Positions 43,851-53,256 of a stretch of DNA of 64,000 bases are shown here, piece by piece. The notes beneath the pieces are model-generated. The model searched no databases. It was not told the origin of the DNA and saw only the letters and a list, made by a program, of their open reading frames with translations. Positions within the stretch are counted from its first letter, which is position 1. Each line of letters opens with the position of its first letter. Source of the stretch: Isachenkonia alkalipeptolytica (GTDB lineage: Bacteria > Bacillota > Clostridia > Peptostreptococcales > T1SED10-28); NCBI RefSeq assembly GCF_009910325.1, contig NZ_SUMG01000004.1:144192-208191 (forward strand), written 5' to 3'. The translations under genes were made by a program, and so were the position numbers.

Positions 43851-44525
43851 GTGATTCCAAAAATACAGAGCCCTATGGCTCATCGCTTAAAAGAATTAGA
43901 CTTTTTATCGGAAGAGGCGATCCCTAAACAAGTAGAAAAGAAAAGTCGGCTGTTTTCCAAAGGAGAAGTGAAGGTTTTTAAAGGGAAGCATATCGAAAAG
44001 TTCTCTACCTTAAAACTCAAGGGACTGAATATCTATGGATATGAATACGGCATTTGTTATCCGAGGAATCGGTGTTATCCGATATTTATTTATCAGTGTA
44101 TCTACGTTCCCAAACGGGCGGTGGTAACCGTTAATTATGCTTATCATGATTTGGAGGGAACCGGGAATATACCGGGTATTGAAGAACTTTTAGCTTTAGA
44201 TGAAAAATTGGCAGAGGAAAGACTGTATAAAATCGTCAAGCCCCAGCATTTCTTAGTGGATGAATTGATCGAAAACACTTACAACGGCATGGTGAATACC
44301 GAATATGTAGAAGCGGGATTTGAAGATATTATAGTACTTTTTAAACAATGGTACCAAGGGCTGATGAAAAATTATAACTGCCTTCCCGAGGAGAGCGAAG
44401 AATTTTGTCTGTGGAAGAGTCATTTTAAGGATAAGTTTTACACAAAGGACTATGGCTATGTCGTAACAAAGCGTTACTTAGGGAAAAATTGGACCGATAA
44501 GGTTTTTAAAGAGTATTTACGTTAG
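43851..44525 (+). CDS. Unknown 224-aa protein (weak resemblance to bilin reductase fold)
   Basis: The 224-residue protein is soluble and Tyr-rich, with YGYEYGICYPRNRCYPIFIY and CIYVPKRAVVTVNYAYH in the middle. Starting with AGAGGAG seven bases before the GTG, it reads as a genuine gene. The order of Pro/Tyr-rich strands is faintly like ferredoxin-dependent bilin reductases or red chlorophyll catabolite reductase, but this is only an impression without an alignment. A clostridial protein of unknown role is the safe label. Confidence 0.7.
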   Translation: MIPKIQSPMAHRLKELDFLSEEAIPKQVEKKSRLFSKGEVKVFKGKHIEKFSTLKLKGLNIYGYEYGICYPRNRCYPIFIYQCIYVPKRAVVTVNYAYHDLEGTGNIPGIEELLALDEKLAEERLYKIVKPQHFLVDELIENTYNGMVNTEYVEAGFEDIIVLFKQWYQGLMKNYNCLPEESEEFCLWKSHFKDKFYTKDYGYVVTKRYLGKNWTDKVFKEYLR

Positions 44526-44557
44526 TGCTCCTGTTTTACATGGGGTTCGTTTCCGGG

Positions 44558-45469
44558 TTATTTCCCGATATTTTCAGGGATAAAGGGCGCGGTGGGAGAC
44601 CAGAGCTCCACCCCGTTGCTTTTTAGTAGAATGGTGCCATGGATATCAGTGCGGTACAGGTCGGAAGAAAAATAAAGCAGGCGTTCTATCGTTTCCTTAT
44701 GGGGATGCCCATAAGGATTTTCTTTGCCACAGGAGATGATGGACACCCTTGGGGCAACGGCTTCTAAAAAAGGGGCAGTGCTGGATGTGCTGCTACCGTG
44801 ATGAGGAACTTTTAGGACATCCGCAGAAAGTGTTTCAAGAGGGTAGCCCTGAAGCAATGCAGATTCTGCAGCAGATTCAATATCCCCGGTGAAAAGAAAA
44901 CCGTGATTTTTGTAGGTCATTTTTAACACAACGCTCCAATTATTTAAGTGATCCTGAAAATCCAGGTGAGGCCCTAAAAATTCCAAGGTAAGGTTTTCTT
45001 CAAAGGTATAGGCCTCAGGGGATGGGACAGGAATCAGGGGGACGTTTTTCTCTTCGATGGTATGAAGAAGGTCTTCAAAAGTTTGGGTGGTGTGGGATAC
45101 GGGCGGAAGAAGGATCATATCCGCAGGAAAATGTTCTAAAATAATTCCAAGACCACCGATGTGATCAGAATGAGGATGGGTTCCCACAACCATATGTAGA
45201 TGCTTCACTCCCTGGTTTTGCAAATAACCCTTTACGTATTCCCCTTGATTTCTCTCGCCTCCGTCAATCAGGATATTTTGATTGCCGGGGGTTTGTATTA
45301 AAATGCTGTCTCCCTGGTCTACGTCAATATAATGGACCCGTAAAAGGGATGCATCTTCCCCGGAGAAAACATTGAAAAAAAATAAAAAAGACGTTATGAT
45401 TAATAGCAGAAATAAGAAGAAGAAAATCGGGCTTTGGAAAATTTTGGCGCGGGTTTTTTGCAGACCCAT
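44558..45469 (-). CDS. Membrane-anchored MBL-fold hydrolase (ComEC C-terminal-domain type)
   Basis: The 303-residue protein has one N-terminal membrane helix (about 14–34) and then a ComEC-type metallo-beta-lactamase domain: VHYIDVDQGDSILIQTPG, the metal motif GTHPHSDHIGG, LLFTGDIE-type FLFTGDIESAAE, and LKVPHHGSSTSST. In ComEC this domain is fused behind the channel and is thought to degrade the non-transported DNA strand. ATG at 45469 was chosen for AAAGGAA upstream; an earlier TTG lacks a good site. The channel part is encoded 2.8 kb away on the other strand. Confidence 0.88.
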   Translation of the reverse strand: MGLQKTRAKIFQSPIFFFLFLLLIITSFLFFFNVFSGEDASLLRVHYIDVDQGDSILIQTPGNQNILIDGGERNQGEYVKGYLQNQGVKHLHMVVGTHPHSDHIGGLGIILEHFPADMILLPPVSHTTQTFEDLLHTIEEKNVPLIPVPSPEAYTFEENLTLEFLGPHLDFQDHLNNWSVVLKMTYKNHGFLFTGDIESAAESALLQGYPLETLSADVLKVPHHGSSTSSTAPFLEAVAPRVSIISCGKENPYGHPHKETIERLLYFSSDLYRTDIHGTILLKSNGVELWSPTAPFIPENIGK

Positions 45470-45700
45470 AGGATCATTCCTTTCTTTGGAATATAACAGG
45501 GTATTCAACAGGGTGAAAAGTAAGTTATCAAAGTGTTAAAGGACAGTTCGACTTCTATAAAAGTATTATAGCATAAAACCTTAAAATATAGGGAAAAACA
45601 GGATTTTCACTAAAAAATACAGACAGTGAGAAAAATATTAAACTTACCGCAAGAGGATACAAGAAGTATCGTGATGTTTGATGTGAGAGGAGTACGAAAT

Positions 45701-46999
45701 TTGAAAATACAGGGATTTTTTTTGAATAAAAAGCGAAGGGCCGATTTCATTGATAAATATTTGCATGAAACCCCGGGACAGAAAGAGATAGAAGGTACGA
45801 AACCTCGTCAAAGGGAAGGGGTTTTCTTGATTAAGTTACAACATTCCCATAAAGGGGTACCGGGATACTGGTTGCAGATCCGATTTGAAGAAGGTGAAAA
45901 AGGAGAAACACTATACCGGGAAATCAAAGAAATTTTTACGAAGGAAAAGGTTGCTGAAGAGGTATTTTATCCCCAAAAGCCCATGGAAATCCGTAAGTTA
46001 ATCATAAAATGGCACCAAAAATATGAGCTTGATTCTGCCGAGACTTCCGTGGATAAATGGAAAGTTTTTTACCGGGAGATTCGCAACCATTTTGACCGGA
46101 ATCGGGTCATGGAAGCTTATGTGGGTTTGAATCTGATTTTAAAACATCATCCGGAATTTTTGAAAAAGTATCGCCGTTACGGCCTTTATGAAGAAATAGC
46201 TCTTTATTACGAAGAACAGGGAGAGGTTAAAAAAGCGGAAAAAGCCATAAAAAAACCTCTTTATCTGAATATTAAGTCCGAAGAACCCTATTTAAACCTC
46301 TGTGCATTCTATATGATCCACGGAATGGAAGAAAAGGCTTATAAAATCGGAAAATTCGCATTGAAAAAATATCCGAAAAACGTTTTTGTTGTTTGCAATC
46401 AAGCGGTAATTTTAGCCACGCTGGATGATTATGATCGAGCATTGGAAATCCTAGGAGATGCTGAAAGAGAAGGAATCACCGACCCTTTATTGTATAAAAC
46501 CAAAGGAGAGCTGTTATCGGATTTGGAGCGGGATTTAGAAGCCATTCGATTCTTCAAAAGAGGACTGAAAAAAACAAACAAAGGAGATAAAACCTTAAGG
46601 ATTGAATTACTCAGTGATTTAGGGGAAAGCTACGTGCATTTGAAAGAGTTTGAAAAAGCGGTAAAGACCTATGAAAAAATTATCAGAGAGGACCCCAAGG
46701 ATCTTTATCACCTTCTTCGATTAGTAGGAACTTATTTTTATGAGCTGAAAGATTACGATCAGGCCTTAAAATACGGGGAAATTATGATTAAGGAGGAACC
46801 GGGAATGTCCTCTTATCATTACCTTTTAGGACTCATTCGTATGGAGAAGAGTGATTTGGAACTTGCCCAGTGGCATCTGTATAAAGCGAAGCAATTAATG
46901 CCTTCTCATCCTCTTATTGAGGAAGAACTTCGGGAGTTAAGGTCCCGAAGAAAATCACAACGAAAGCCGAAGGGCAAGCATTCGAACATAGAGAAATAA
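45701..46999 (+). CDS. Tetratricopeptide repeat protein
   Basis: The roughly 432-residue protein has an N-terminal basic region of about 130 residues without repeats, then several TPR-like units of 34 residues (for example LLSDLGESYVHLKEFEKAVKTYEKII and YELKDYDQALKYGEIMIKEEP, each cited in part). TPR solenoids mediate protein–protein contacts. TTG at 45701 is preferred because AGAGGAG lies eight bases upstream; GTG at 45626 has no ribosome binding site. The C terminus is very basic (RRKSQRKPKGK). Function unknown. Confidence 0.8.
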   Translation: MKIQGFFLNKKRRADFIDKYLHETPGQKEIEGTKPRQREGVFLIKLQHSHKGVPGYWLQIRFEEGEKGETLYREIKEIFTKEKVAEEVFYPQKPMEIRKLIIKWHQKYELDSAETSVDKWKVFYREIRNHFDRNRVMEAYVGLNLILKHHPEFLKKYRRYGLYEEIALYYEEQGEVKKAEKAIKKPLYLNIKSEEPYLNLCAFYMIHGMEEKAYKIGKFALKKYPKNVFVVCNQAVILATLDDYDRALEILGDAEREGITDPLLYKTKGELLSDLERDLEAIRFFKRGLKKTNKGDKTLRIELLSDLGESYVHLKEFEKAVKTYEKIIREDPKDLYHLLRLVGTYFYELKDYDQALKYGEIMIKEEPGMSSYHYLLGLIRMEKSDLELAQWHLYKAKQLMPSHPLIEEELRELRSRRKSQRKPKGKHSNIEK

Positions 47000-47027
47000 G
47001 AACTGATCACAATACAAGGAGGAAATT

Positions 47028-48194
47028 ATGATTAAAAAGATAATGGTATGGACTCTATTGTTTACTATCTTAACCACTTCCTTCGCCTTAGGGGCTGAAG
47101 ACTTGTCAAAATCCCAGGAACCGATGGCAGCAGCACCGGTGGAAGATTTTCCTGAGGTTCAGGAAGAGGTTGGGGAACCCACGGATGCCCGGGCGGTAAT
47201 CCGGGAGGCTGAGGTTAATCCCGCCAGGGATGAGGAGTTTGGTGCCGGCACTTATATTCAGGAAGTAACCCTGGAGATCACTTCGGGAGACTTAGAAGGG
47301 GAAGTTTTTGAAGTGGATAACATTTTGATGGGGAATCCTGTATATGATATGGAAGTGGAAGCAGGGGATCGTGTGATGGTAGGCATCGAAGGGACTCCGG
47401 AAGAGGTTCAGGAAGTTCATATTAAAGAATATGTTCGGGATACCTACCTTTACCTGATCATTGGGATATTTCTCATACTTCTTTTAGTTATCGGAAGGGT
47501 TAAAGGACTAAAGTCTGTTATTACCATCGGGCTTACCCTGTTTTTAATCATAAAACTTTTGATTCCCGGAATTCTTCAAGGATACAGCCCGATTTTGTTG
47601 GCGGTGCTGATCTCCGTGGTGGTTACCTTGATTACGATTTTTATCATTTCAGGATTTAATATTAAAAGCATCTCTGCTATTGTGGGGATTCTCGGTGGAG
47701 TGTTTATCGCAGGAATCATCACTCTTTGGATTGGTTCCAGCGCTCAGTTAACGGGGTTTTCTTCGGAGGAAGCTCTAATGCTTTTATATATTCCCCAAGA
47801 TGTGGAATTTAATGTGCGAGGCCTCCTGTTCGCCGGAATTATTATCGGGTCCCTGGGAGCGGTGATGGACGTGGGAATGTCCATTGCATCTTCCTTGCAG
47901 GAAGTAAAAAATGCCAACCCGGAAATTGCAAGAAAGGATTTGATGCGGGCCGGCTTTAATGTGGGAAGGGATATCATGGGGACTATGGCAAATACCTTGA
48001 TTTTAGCCTATACCGGAAGTGCTATTCCCTTATTGATTCTATTCACGGCCTATGAACCCTCCATTACGGAGATTATCAACTTAGATATTATTGCAACGGA
48101 GATTGTTCGAGCCCTCGCCGGAAGTATCGGGCTGATTATGACGGTGCCTCTCACTGTATTTACCGGAACCTTTTTATTTGAGCGATACAAATAA
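47028..48194 (+). CDS. YibE/F family membrane protein
   Basis: The 388-residue protein has a signal-like N terminus (about 1–22, ending in FALGA), an external acidic domain of about 120 residues and then about seven helices with the YibE/F pattern (GRVKGLKSVITIGLTLFLI, GAVMDVGMSIASSL, GRDIMGTMANTLILAYTGSA). The family is of unknown transport or channel function. Ribosome binding site AAGGAGG. It starts 28 bp after the TPR gene, probably in one operon. Confidence 0.88.
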   Translation: MIKKIMVWTLLFTILTTSFALGAEDLSKSQEPMAAAPVEDFPEVQEEVGEPTDARAVIREAEVNPARDEEFGAGTYIQEVTLEITSGDLEGEVFEVDNILMGNPVYDMEVEAGDRVMVGIEGTPEEVQEVHIKEYVRDTYLYLIIGIFLILLLVIGRVKGLKSVITIGLTLFLIIKLLIPGILQGYSPILLAVLISVVVTLITIFIISGFNIKSISAIVGILGGVFIAGIITLWIGSSAQLTGFSSEEALMLLYIPQDVEFNVRGLLFAGIIIGSLGAVMDVGMSIASSLQEVKNANPEIARKDLMRAGFNVGRDIMGTMANTLILAYTGSAIPLLILFTAYEPSITEIINLDIIATEIVRALAGSIGLIMTVPLTVFTGTFLFERYK

Positions 48195-48222
48195 ATTGAA
48201 AGGAAGGTACTATGGTTCTTGT

Positions 48223-48246
48223 ACCGGAAGGAAACCTTCGGTTTTG
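48223..48246 (+). terminator. Hairpin between yibE/F and comEC
   Basis: ACCGGAAGG pairs with CCTTCGGT (one bulged G) around AAA, followed by TTTT. It is compact enough to be a terminator or attenuator ahead of comEC. Confidence 0.5.
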
Positions 48247-48262
48247 GGAACTATAAAAAAAC

Positions 48263-49828
48263 ATGAAGAATAGGGATGGTTTGGAAGTTAAAAGATTGTT
48301 TATTCCTCTGTTTTTCGCTCTGATGGCAGGGATGATTGGTAATCATTACGGTTTGGAAAAACATGAGATGATTATAGGCGCTATGGCAATAACTTGCTTC
48401 GTTGTGGTCGTCGTAATTACAGTTGCAACATTTACGGGCGTAGATTTCGGGAGAAAGCTTATAAGCAAGAGCTTTTTCCTGCTGATCGCCCTGTCATTTC
48501 TGTTAATCGGTCATCAACTGTATAGCCATCATGTTGAAAAAGATCCGCTGGCCTTTTTTACAGAGCAGGACTCAATAGCCTTAGAGGCCTATGTGGAAAG
48601 GGTAAGGGAAAGAGACTTTGCTACGGACTATGAAGTCTTCAGTCCATTGTTGATCATCAATGGGGAGGAAGTATCTTTTCGGGAAAGGCAGACCCTAAGA
48701 ATTTACGGTATCGATCATGGGTATAACAGTGGGGATCGAATACAAATTCACAGCCCGGTGGTGGAGGCGGTTTCTTCCGCTAGACCGCCGGACAGTTCCT
48801 ATGATCTGTACTTAAAAAGTCGAGGAATTCATAATCGGCTACAGGCCTCGCCGTCCCAGGTAGAGCTGCTTTCAAAGGATGGTTTTTATCACCAGGGATT
48901 TTTTCCGGAGAACCGACGAAGGGCCTTGAACTTTATGGATCACTCCTTGCAGGAACCCCAAAACCAGTTGATGAAAAGTGTCCTTTTGGGGAATCAAGGG
49001 TTTCTAGAAGAGGATTTACGGGAGGCCTTTGCCCAAACCGGAACTGCCCATATTATCGCAGTATCGGGTCTTCATGTGGGTATTTTAGTGATTGTCTTCA
49101 CTCTGTTTTTCAGGGCATTGGGGATTGGTAAACAGCTTTATTTATGGATGATCCTTGGAATTTTATTTCTTTATGGGTATTTAATCGCCTTTCCCATTTC
49201 CATGGTCCGTGCCGGGATGATGTATGGGCTTTATATCCTGGCATTTTATCAACACCGTCCCTACGATGGGTTGCATGCCTTGGCTGTAGTAGGGATCATT
49301 TCATTATTCGTTAACCCTCTGGCCCTGTTTACCGTTTCCTTTCAACTGTCCTTTACTGCCACCGCAAGTATCCTTCTTTTGTATTCGAAGTTCGATAAAG
49401 GACTGAGTTTTTTGCCTAAGCTTCTAAGAAGTTTAGTAGCGGTAACTTTGGCGGCCCAATTGGGAACATTGCCCTTAATGGCCTACTATTTCGGTCAGAT
49501 ATCAATCATCTCCATCGGAGCCAATCTTCTTTTAATGCCTACCATGGGAATGCTATTAAGCCTTGGGATTACAGGGGTTTTTCTAGGGCTTATCATAGAG
49601 CCCTTAGGAATGGCGGTAAATGTTTTTACTAACGGATTGCTGACCTATCAAATTGCTTTAGTAAGATTTCTTCAAAAAATCCCCGGCGCCTTTATGGAAA
49701 TAGGAACATTCCATTTTGGCTGGGTGATTGGGTATTACATAATAATTGTAAGCATATACTTATATATAGAAAAGAGGGGTTTCGATTATGATATGGAAAG
49801 AATTCAAAAAACACCTGCAGCAGGATAA
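48263..49828 (+). CDS. comEC: ComEC/Rec2 competence channel without MBL domain
   Basis: The 521-residue membrane protein has two N-terminal helices, a DUF4131-like external domain (about 95–200) and the competence domain with about eight helices, including AHIIAVSGLHVGILV, the family hallmark, and VRAGMMYGLYI. It should form the inner-membrane channel for single-stranded DNA uptake. Full ComEC proteins run to about 750 residues with an MBL domain at the C terminus; this one stops after the channel. It overlaps holA by 41 bases. Confidence 0.88.
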   Translation: MKNRDGLEVKRLFIPLFFALMAGMIGNHYGLEKHEMIIGAMAITCFVVVVVITVATFTGVDFGRKLISKSFFLLIALSFLLIGHQLYSHHVEKDPLAFFTEQDSIALEAYVERVRERDFATDYEVFSPLLIINGEEVSFRERQTLRIYGIDHGYNSGDRIQIHSPVVEAVSSARPPDSSYDLYLKSRGIHNRLQASPSQVELLSKDGFYHQGFFPENRRRALNFMDHSLQEPQNQLMKSVLLGNQGFLEEDLREAFAQTGTAHIIAVSGLHVGILVIVFTLFFRALGIGKQLYLWMILGILFLYGYLIAFPISMVRAGMMYGLYILAFYQHRPYDGLHALAVVGIISLFVNPLALFTVSFQLSFTATASILLLYSKFDKGLSFLPKLLRSLVAVTLAAQLGTLPLMAYYFGQISIISIGANLLLMPTMGMLLSLGITGVFLGLIIEPLGMAVNVFTNGLLTYQIALVRFLQKIPGAFMEIGTFHFGWVIGYYIIIVSIYLYIEKRGFDYDMERIQKTPAAG

Positions 49829-50819
49829 TATTGCCTCCTTATATTTATTTACCGGAGGGGAGAAATACCTGATCGATTTAGCATACAAAACCCTGGAAAA
49901 AAAACTGATTGATCCGAATTTCAAGGCTCTTAACCTGACCATCTTTCATGATAAGGATTTTGATTTGGCAAAGTTTCAAGATGCCGTGGAAACCCTTCCC
50001 TTTATGGCGGAAAAAAGGCTGGTGGTGGTGAAGGATCCCCTGTTTTTAGGAACACAGAAAAAGGGAACTTCTAAAGAAGAGGAAGAACGAGTGCTGGAGG
50101 TCATCCATAATTTGCCTCCGGCGGTCTGTGTGATTTTTTTATCCTCCAAGGTAGATGCCCGAAAGAAGTTGGTAAAAACCATCAAGAAACAGGGCGAATA
50201 TTTTCAATTTGATCCCTTACAGGAGAGTGAACTGCTCCGTTGGATTAAAGGTAAGATGAACAAGGAAAAAATTGAGGTGGAAAAAAGCACATTGAATTAC
50301 TTTGTAGCAAATATGGACTATCTCGGAAGAAACCGGACCAAAACTTTGTTTGATGTGGAAAATGAAGTAAATAAATTGATTCATTATACGAGAAACAGAG
50401 GGCGGGTCACCCAAAAGGATATTGATCTAATTACTTCCAAAAGCTTTGAAAATGATATTTTTAAGGTCATGGATGCTGTGGAGAAGAAAAACAAAAGAGA
50501 AGCCCTGAAGCAGATGGAGGAACTGATTTATCAAGGGGAGCCGGTACTGAAAATTCTTGCCACTCTGAGTAATCAGATGAAGAATGTCTTAAAGGTGAAA
50601 GAGCTCTCGGGTAAAGGCTACACCTCTAAAGTCATTGCAAAACGTATTGGCATCCACCCCTTTGTGGCTACAAAAAGTTTAAAGCAGAGTCGAAACTATT
50701 CGGGAAAGCAACTGATTGGTTTTATCAATTACATCACAGATATCGATGCGAAAATTAAAAGTGGACAGATTGAGGATCTTTTGGGAATAGAACTAATTGT
50801 AATGGATCTTTGTAAGTAA
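49788..50819 (+). CDS. holA: DNA polymerase III delta subunit
   Basis: The 343-residue protein matches HolA: YLFTGGEKYLIDLAYKTLEK near the start, LPFMAEKRLVVVKDPLF (sensor region) and a C-terminal helical collar domain with EPVLKILATLSNQMKNVLKV. It is the clamp-opening subunit of the replicative clamp loader. AGAGGGG lies nine bases before the ATG, inside the end of comEC, a conserved gene order in Firmicutes. A terminator follows 15 bp after the stop codon. Confidence 0.93.
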   Translation: MIWKEFKKHLQQDNIASLYLFTGGEKYLIDLAYKTLEKKLIDPNFKALNLTIFHDKDFDLAKFQDAVETLPFMAEKRLVVVKDPLFLGTQKKGTSKEEEERVLEVIHNLPPAVCVIFLSSKVDARKKLVKTIKKQGEYFQFDPLQESELLRWIKGKMNKEKIEVEKSTLNYFVANMDYLGRNRTKTLFDVENEVNKLIHYTRNRGRVTQKDIDLITSKSFENDIFKVMDAVEKKNKREALKQMEELIYQGEPVLKILATLSNQMKNVLKVKELSGKGYTSKVIAKRIGIHPFVATKSLKQSRNYSGKQLIGFINYITDIDAKIKSGQIEDLLGIELIVMDLCK

Positions 50820-50834
50820 AAGAGCCAAATAAAA

Positions 50835-50860
50835 AAGCATACCCGTGGGTATGCTTATTT
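50835..50860. terminator. Bidirectional terminator between holA and rpsT
   Basis: AAGCATACCC (50835–50844) pairs perfectly with GGGTATGCTT (50847–50856), followed by ATTTT; A-rich flank serves the minus strand. Confidence 0.88.
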
Positions 50861-50899
50861 TATAGGAAACCGAGACACGGTTTTTTTGTGGGGGGAATA

Positions 50900-51163
50900 T
50901 TATACAGCACGGTTGAACTTTTTTGTTAATCTTGATACTTTTCGAGAAGCTTTAGCTTTGTGGTAAACACCCTTTGACGCTGCTTTGTCAAACTTTTTCT
51001 CAATTGAGTGAAGTTTTTCCTTTGCAGTATCCATGTCGTTACCTTCTAGAGCTCTTTCAAAAGCCTTGATGGTCTTTTTTAGATCATCTTTGATTAACTT
51101 GTTACGAGCTGTTTTCTTTTGGATTACTTTAATTCTTTTTTGTGCTGATTTAATATTTGCCAT
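50900..51163 (-). CDS. rpsT: 30S ribosomal protein S20
   Basis: The 87-residue basic protein begins MANIKSAQKRIKVIQKKTARN and has the KGVYHKAKASRKVSRLTKKF C terminus, both characteristic of S20, which binds 16S rRNA early in 30S assembly. Length is typical. It reads opposite to holA and lepA, as in Bacillus. Ribosome binding site AAGGGGG before the ATG. Confidence 0.97.
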   Translation of the reverse strand: MANIKSAQKRIKVIQKKTARNKLIKDDLKKTIKAFERALEGNDMDTAKEKLHSIEKKFDKAASKGVYHKAKASRKVSRLTKKFNRAV

Positions 51164-51330
51164 AATCTTTCACCCCCTTACAGGCTGTTAACATATAGAT
51201 TTTATCAAATAAGTCATGGGAATGCAACCATTAATCATGAAATCTTTTCACAGACACGGGAAAATTACTATAAACCCCGGTGAGAATATGTTATAATCGT
51301 TTAAGATTAAAGAATAAAAGGAGGATCATC

Positions 51331-53139
51331 ATGGCAAGTGTTCGACAAGATCGTATACGTAATTTTTCTATTATCGCCCATATCGACCATGGTAAATCTA
51401 CCCTGGCGGACCGACTGATTGAAAAAACCGGCCTAATTGCCGAGCGAGATATGCAGGAGCAATTATTGGATAACATGGAACTGGAACGGGAGCGGGGCAT
51501 TACCATTAAGCTTCAGACCATTCGCTTGCTCTATACCGCCAATGACGGCCTGGAGTATTCCCTAAATTTGATTGATACCCCGGGACATGTGGACTTTACC
51601 TATGAGGTATCGAGAAGCCTTGCAGCTTGTGAAGGGGCTATTTTAGTAGTGGACGCCGCCCAGGGGATTGAAGCCCAGACTTTGGCCAATGTGTATTTAG
51701 CCTTAGACCAGGACTTGGAAATCATTCCGGTTATTAATAAAATCGACCTTCCTGGAGCTCGTATCGAAGAAGTGAAAAAAGAAATTGAAGAGATTCTGGG
51801 GATTGACGCCAGTGAGGCCCCGTTGATTTCGGCGAAAAACGGAATCAATATTGAGGATGTGCTAGAGGCGATTGTCACGAAAATTGCCCCCCCGAAGGAT
51901 GATGAGACGAAGCCGTTAAAATCTTTGGTTTTCGATTCTTTCTATGACAATTATAAAGGGGTAATTGCTTATGTCCGAGTTTATGAAGGAAAGATAAAAA
52001 AGGGCATGAATATCAAAATGATGGCCACGGGAAAAAGTTTCGAGGTCAATGAAGTGGGGGTGTTCTCTCCGAACCCTGTAGCCTTACCGGAGCTTCAGGC
52101 GGGAGATGTAGGCTACGTAACTGCAAGTATCAAAGATGTTCGATACTGTCGGGTGGGGGATACCATTACGGAAACCCAACGGGAAACGGAAAATCCGTTA
52201 CCAGGATATAAAAAATCAACCCCTATGGTCTATTGTGGCATTTATCCTGCGGAAGGGGAAAAGTATGAAAATGTTCGGGATGCTCTTGAAAAATTACAAG
52301 TAAACGATGCTTCCCTTGTTTTTGAAGCGGAAACCTCCGCGGCCCTAGGGTTCGGATTTCGATGTGGCTTCCTCGGTCTCCTTCATATGGAGATCATCCA
52401 GGAGCGGTTGATCCGGGAGTTTGACTTAGACGTAATTACTACAGCCCCAAGCGTTATTTACCGGGTGACTAAAACCGACGATGAAGTGGTAATGATCCAG
52501 AATCCGGCGAACTTACCGGAGCCTCAGGAAATTCGAATGATTGAAGAACCCATTGTAAAGGCCAGCATCATGGTGCCCAATGATTATGTGGGCCAGGTAA
52601 TGGAGCTCTGTCAAAACCGACGAGGAACAATGCTGGACATGGAATACATTGAAGACACCCGAGTGGTGATTAACTACCATCTTCCGTTAAATGAAGTAAT
52701 CTATGACTTTTTTGATGCTCTAAAGTCCAAAACCCGGGGCTACGGATCTCTGGATTATGAGTTTAAAAATTATCAGGAGTCCAATCTTGTGAAGCTGGAT
52801 ATTTTAATCAATCATGAGCAGGTGGACGCCCTATCCTTTATTGTGCACCGAAGTACGGCGGAGACCCGAGGTCGAGGCATGTGTGAGAAGCTGAAGGATG
52901 AAATTCCACGACATCAGTTCGCGGTACCGATTCAAGCCTCCATCGGCACAAAAGTGGTGGCCAGAGAGACGGTGCGGGCCCTTCGTAAAGACGTAACCTC
53001 TAAGTGTTACGGAGGAGATATTTCCCGTAAGAAAAAGCTTTTAGAGAAGCAAAAAGAAGGAAAGAAGCGAATGCGACAAGTGGGTAATGTGGAAGTTCCC
53101 CAAAAAGCCTTTATGTCCGTATTAAAGCTGGATGATTAA
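51331..53139 (+). CDS. lepA: Elongation factor 4
   Basis: The 602-residue GTPase has G1 [15 protein letters not shown]2 GITIK, G3 [13 protein letters not shown]4 NKIDLPG, then EF-G-like domains and the LepA-specific C terminus ending [16 protein letters not shown]. It back-translocates or remodels stalled ribosomes. The ATG at 51331 was chosen for AAAGGAGG eight bases upstream; upstream in-frame codons lack a site. A TATAAT box lies at 51293–51298. The sporulation genes gpr and spoIIP, often found between rpsT and lepA, are absent. Confidence 0.97.
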   Translation: MASVRQDRIRNFSIIAHIDHGKSTLADRLIEKTGLIAERDMQEQLLDNMELERERGITIKLQTIRLLYTANDGLEYSLNLIDTPGHVDFTYEVSRSLAACEGAILVVDAAQGIEAQTLANVYLALDQDLEIIPVINKIDLPGARIEEVKKEIEEILGIDASEAPLISAKNGINIEDVLEAIVTKIAPPKDDETKPLKSLVFDSFYDNYKGVIAYVRVYEGKIKKGMNIKMMATGKSFEVNEVGVFSPNPVALPELQAGDVGYVTASIKDVRYCRVGDTITETQRETENPLPGYKKSTPMVYCGIYPAEGEKYENVRDALEKLQVNDASLVFEAETSAALGFGFRCGFLGLLHMEIIQERLIREFDLDVITTAPSVIYRVTKTDDEVVMIQNPANLPEPQEIRMIEEPIVKASIMVPNDYVGQVMELCQNRRGTMLDMEYIEDTRVVINYHLPLNEVIYDFFDALKSKTRGYGSLDYEFKNYQESNLVKLDILINHEQVDALSFIVHRSTAETRGRGMCEKLKDEIPRHQFAVPIQASIGTKVVARETVRALRKDVTSKCYGGDISRKKKLLEKQKEGKKRMRQVGNVEVPQKAFMSVLKLDD

Positions 53140-53210
53140 TCGGGATTTTAAAAGCACCAAGTAAAGCAGAGAAAAGCTATATAAAGACTAAAGCCCGTTA
53201 AGGCTAAAAG

Positions 53211-53238
53211 CTAGCAGCGCAATGTTGCTAGTTTTTTT
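53211..53238 (+). terminator. Terminator after lepA
   Basis: CTAGCAGC (53211–53218) pairs with GTTGCTAG (53224–53231, one G·U) around GCAAT, followed by TTTTTTT. Confidence 0.85.
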
Positions 53239-53256
53239 GGGAAAGGTAGTGAAAAG

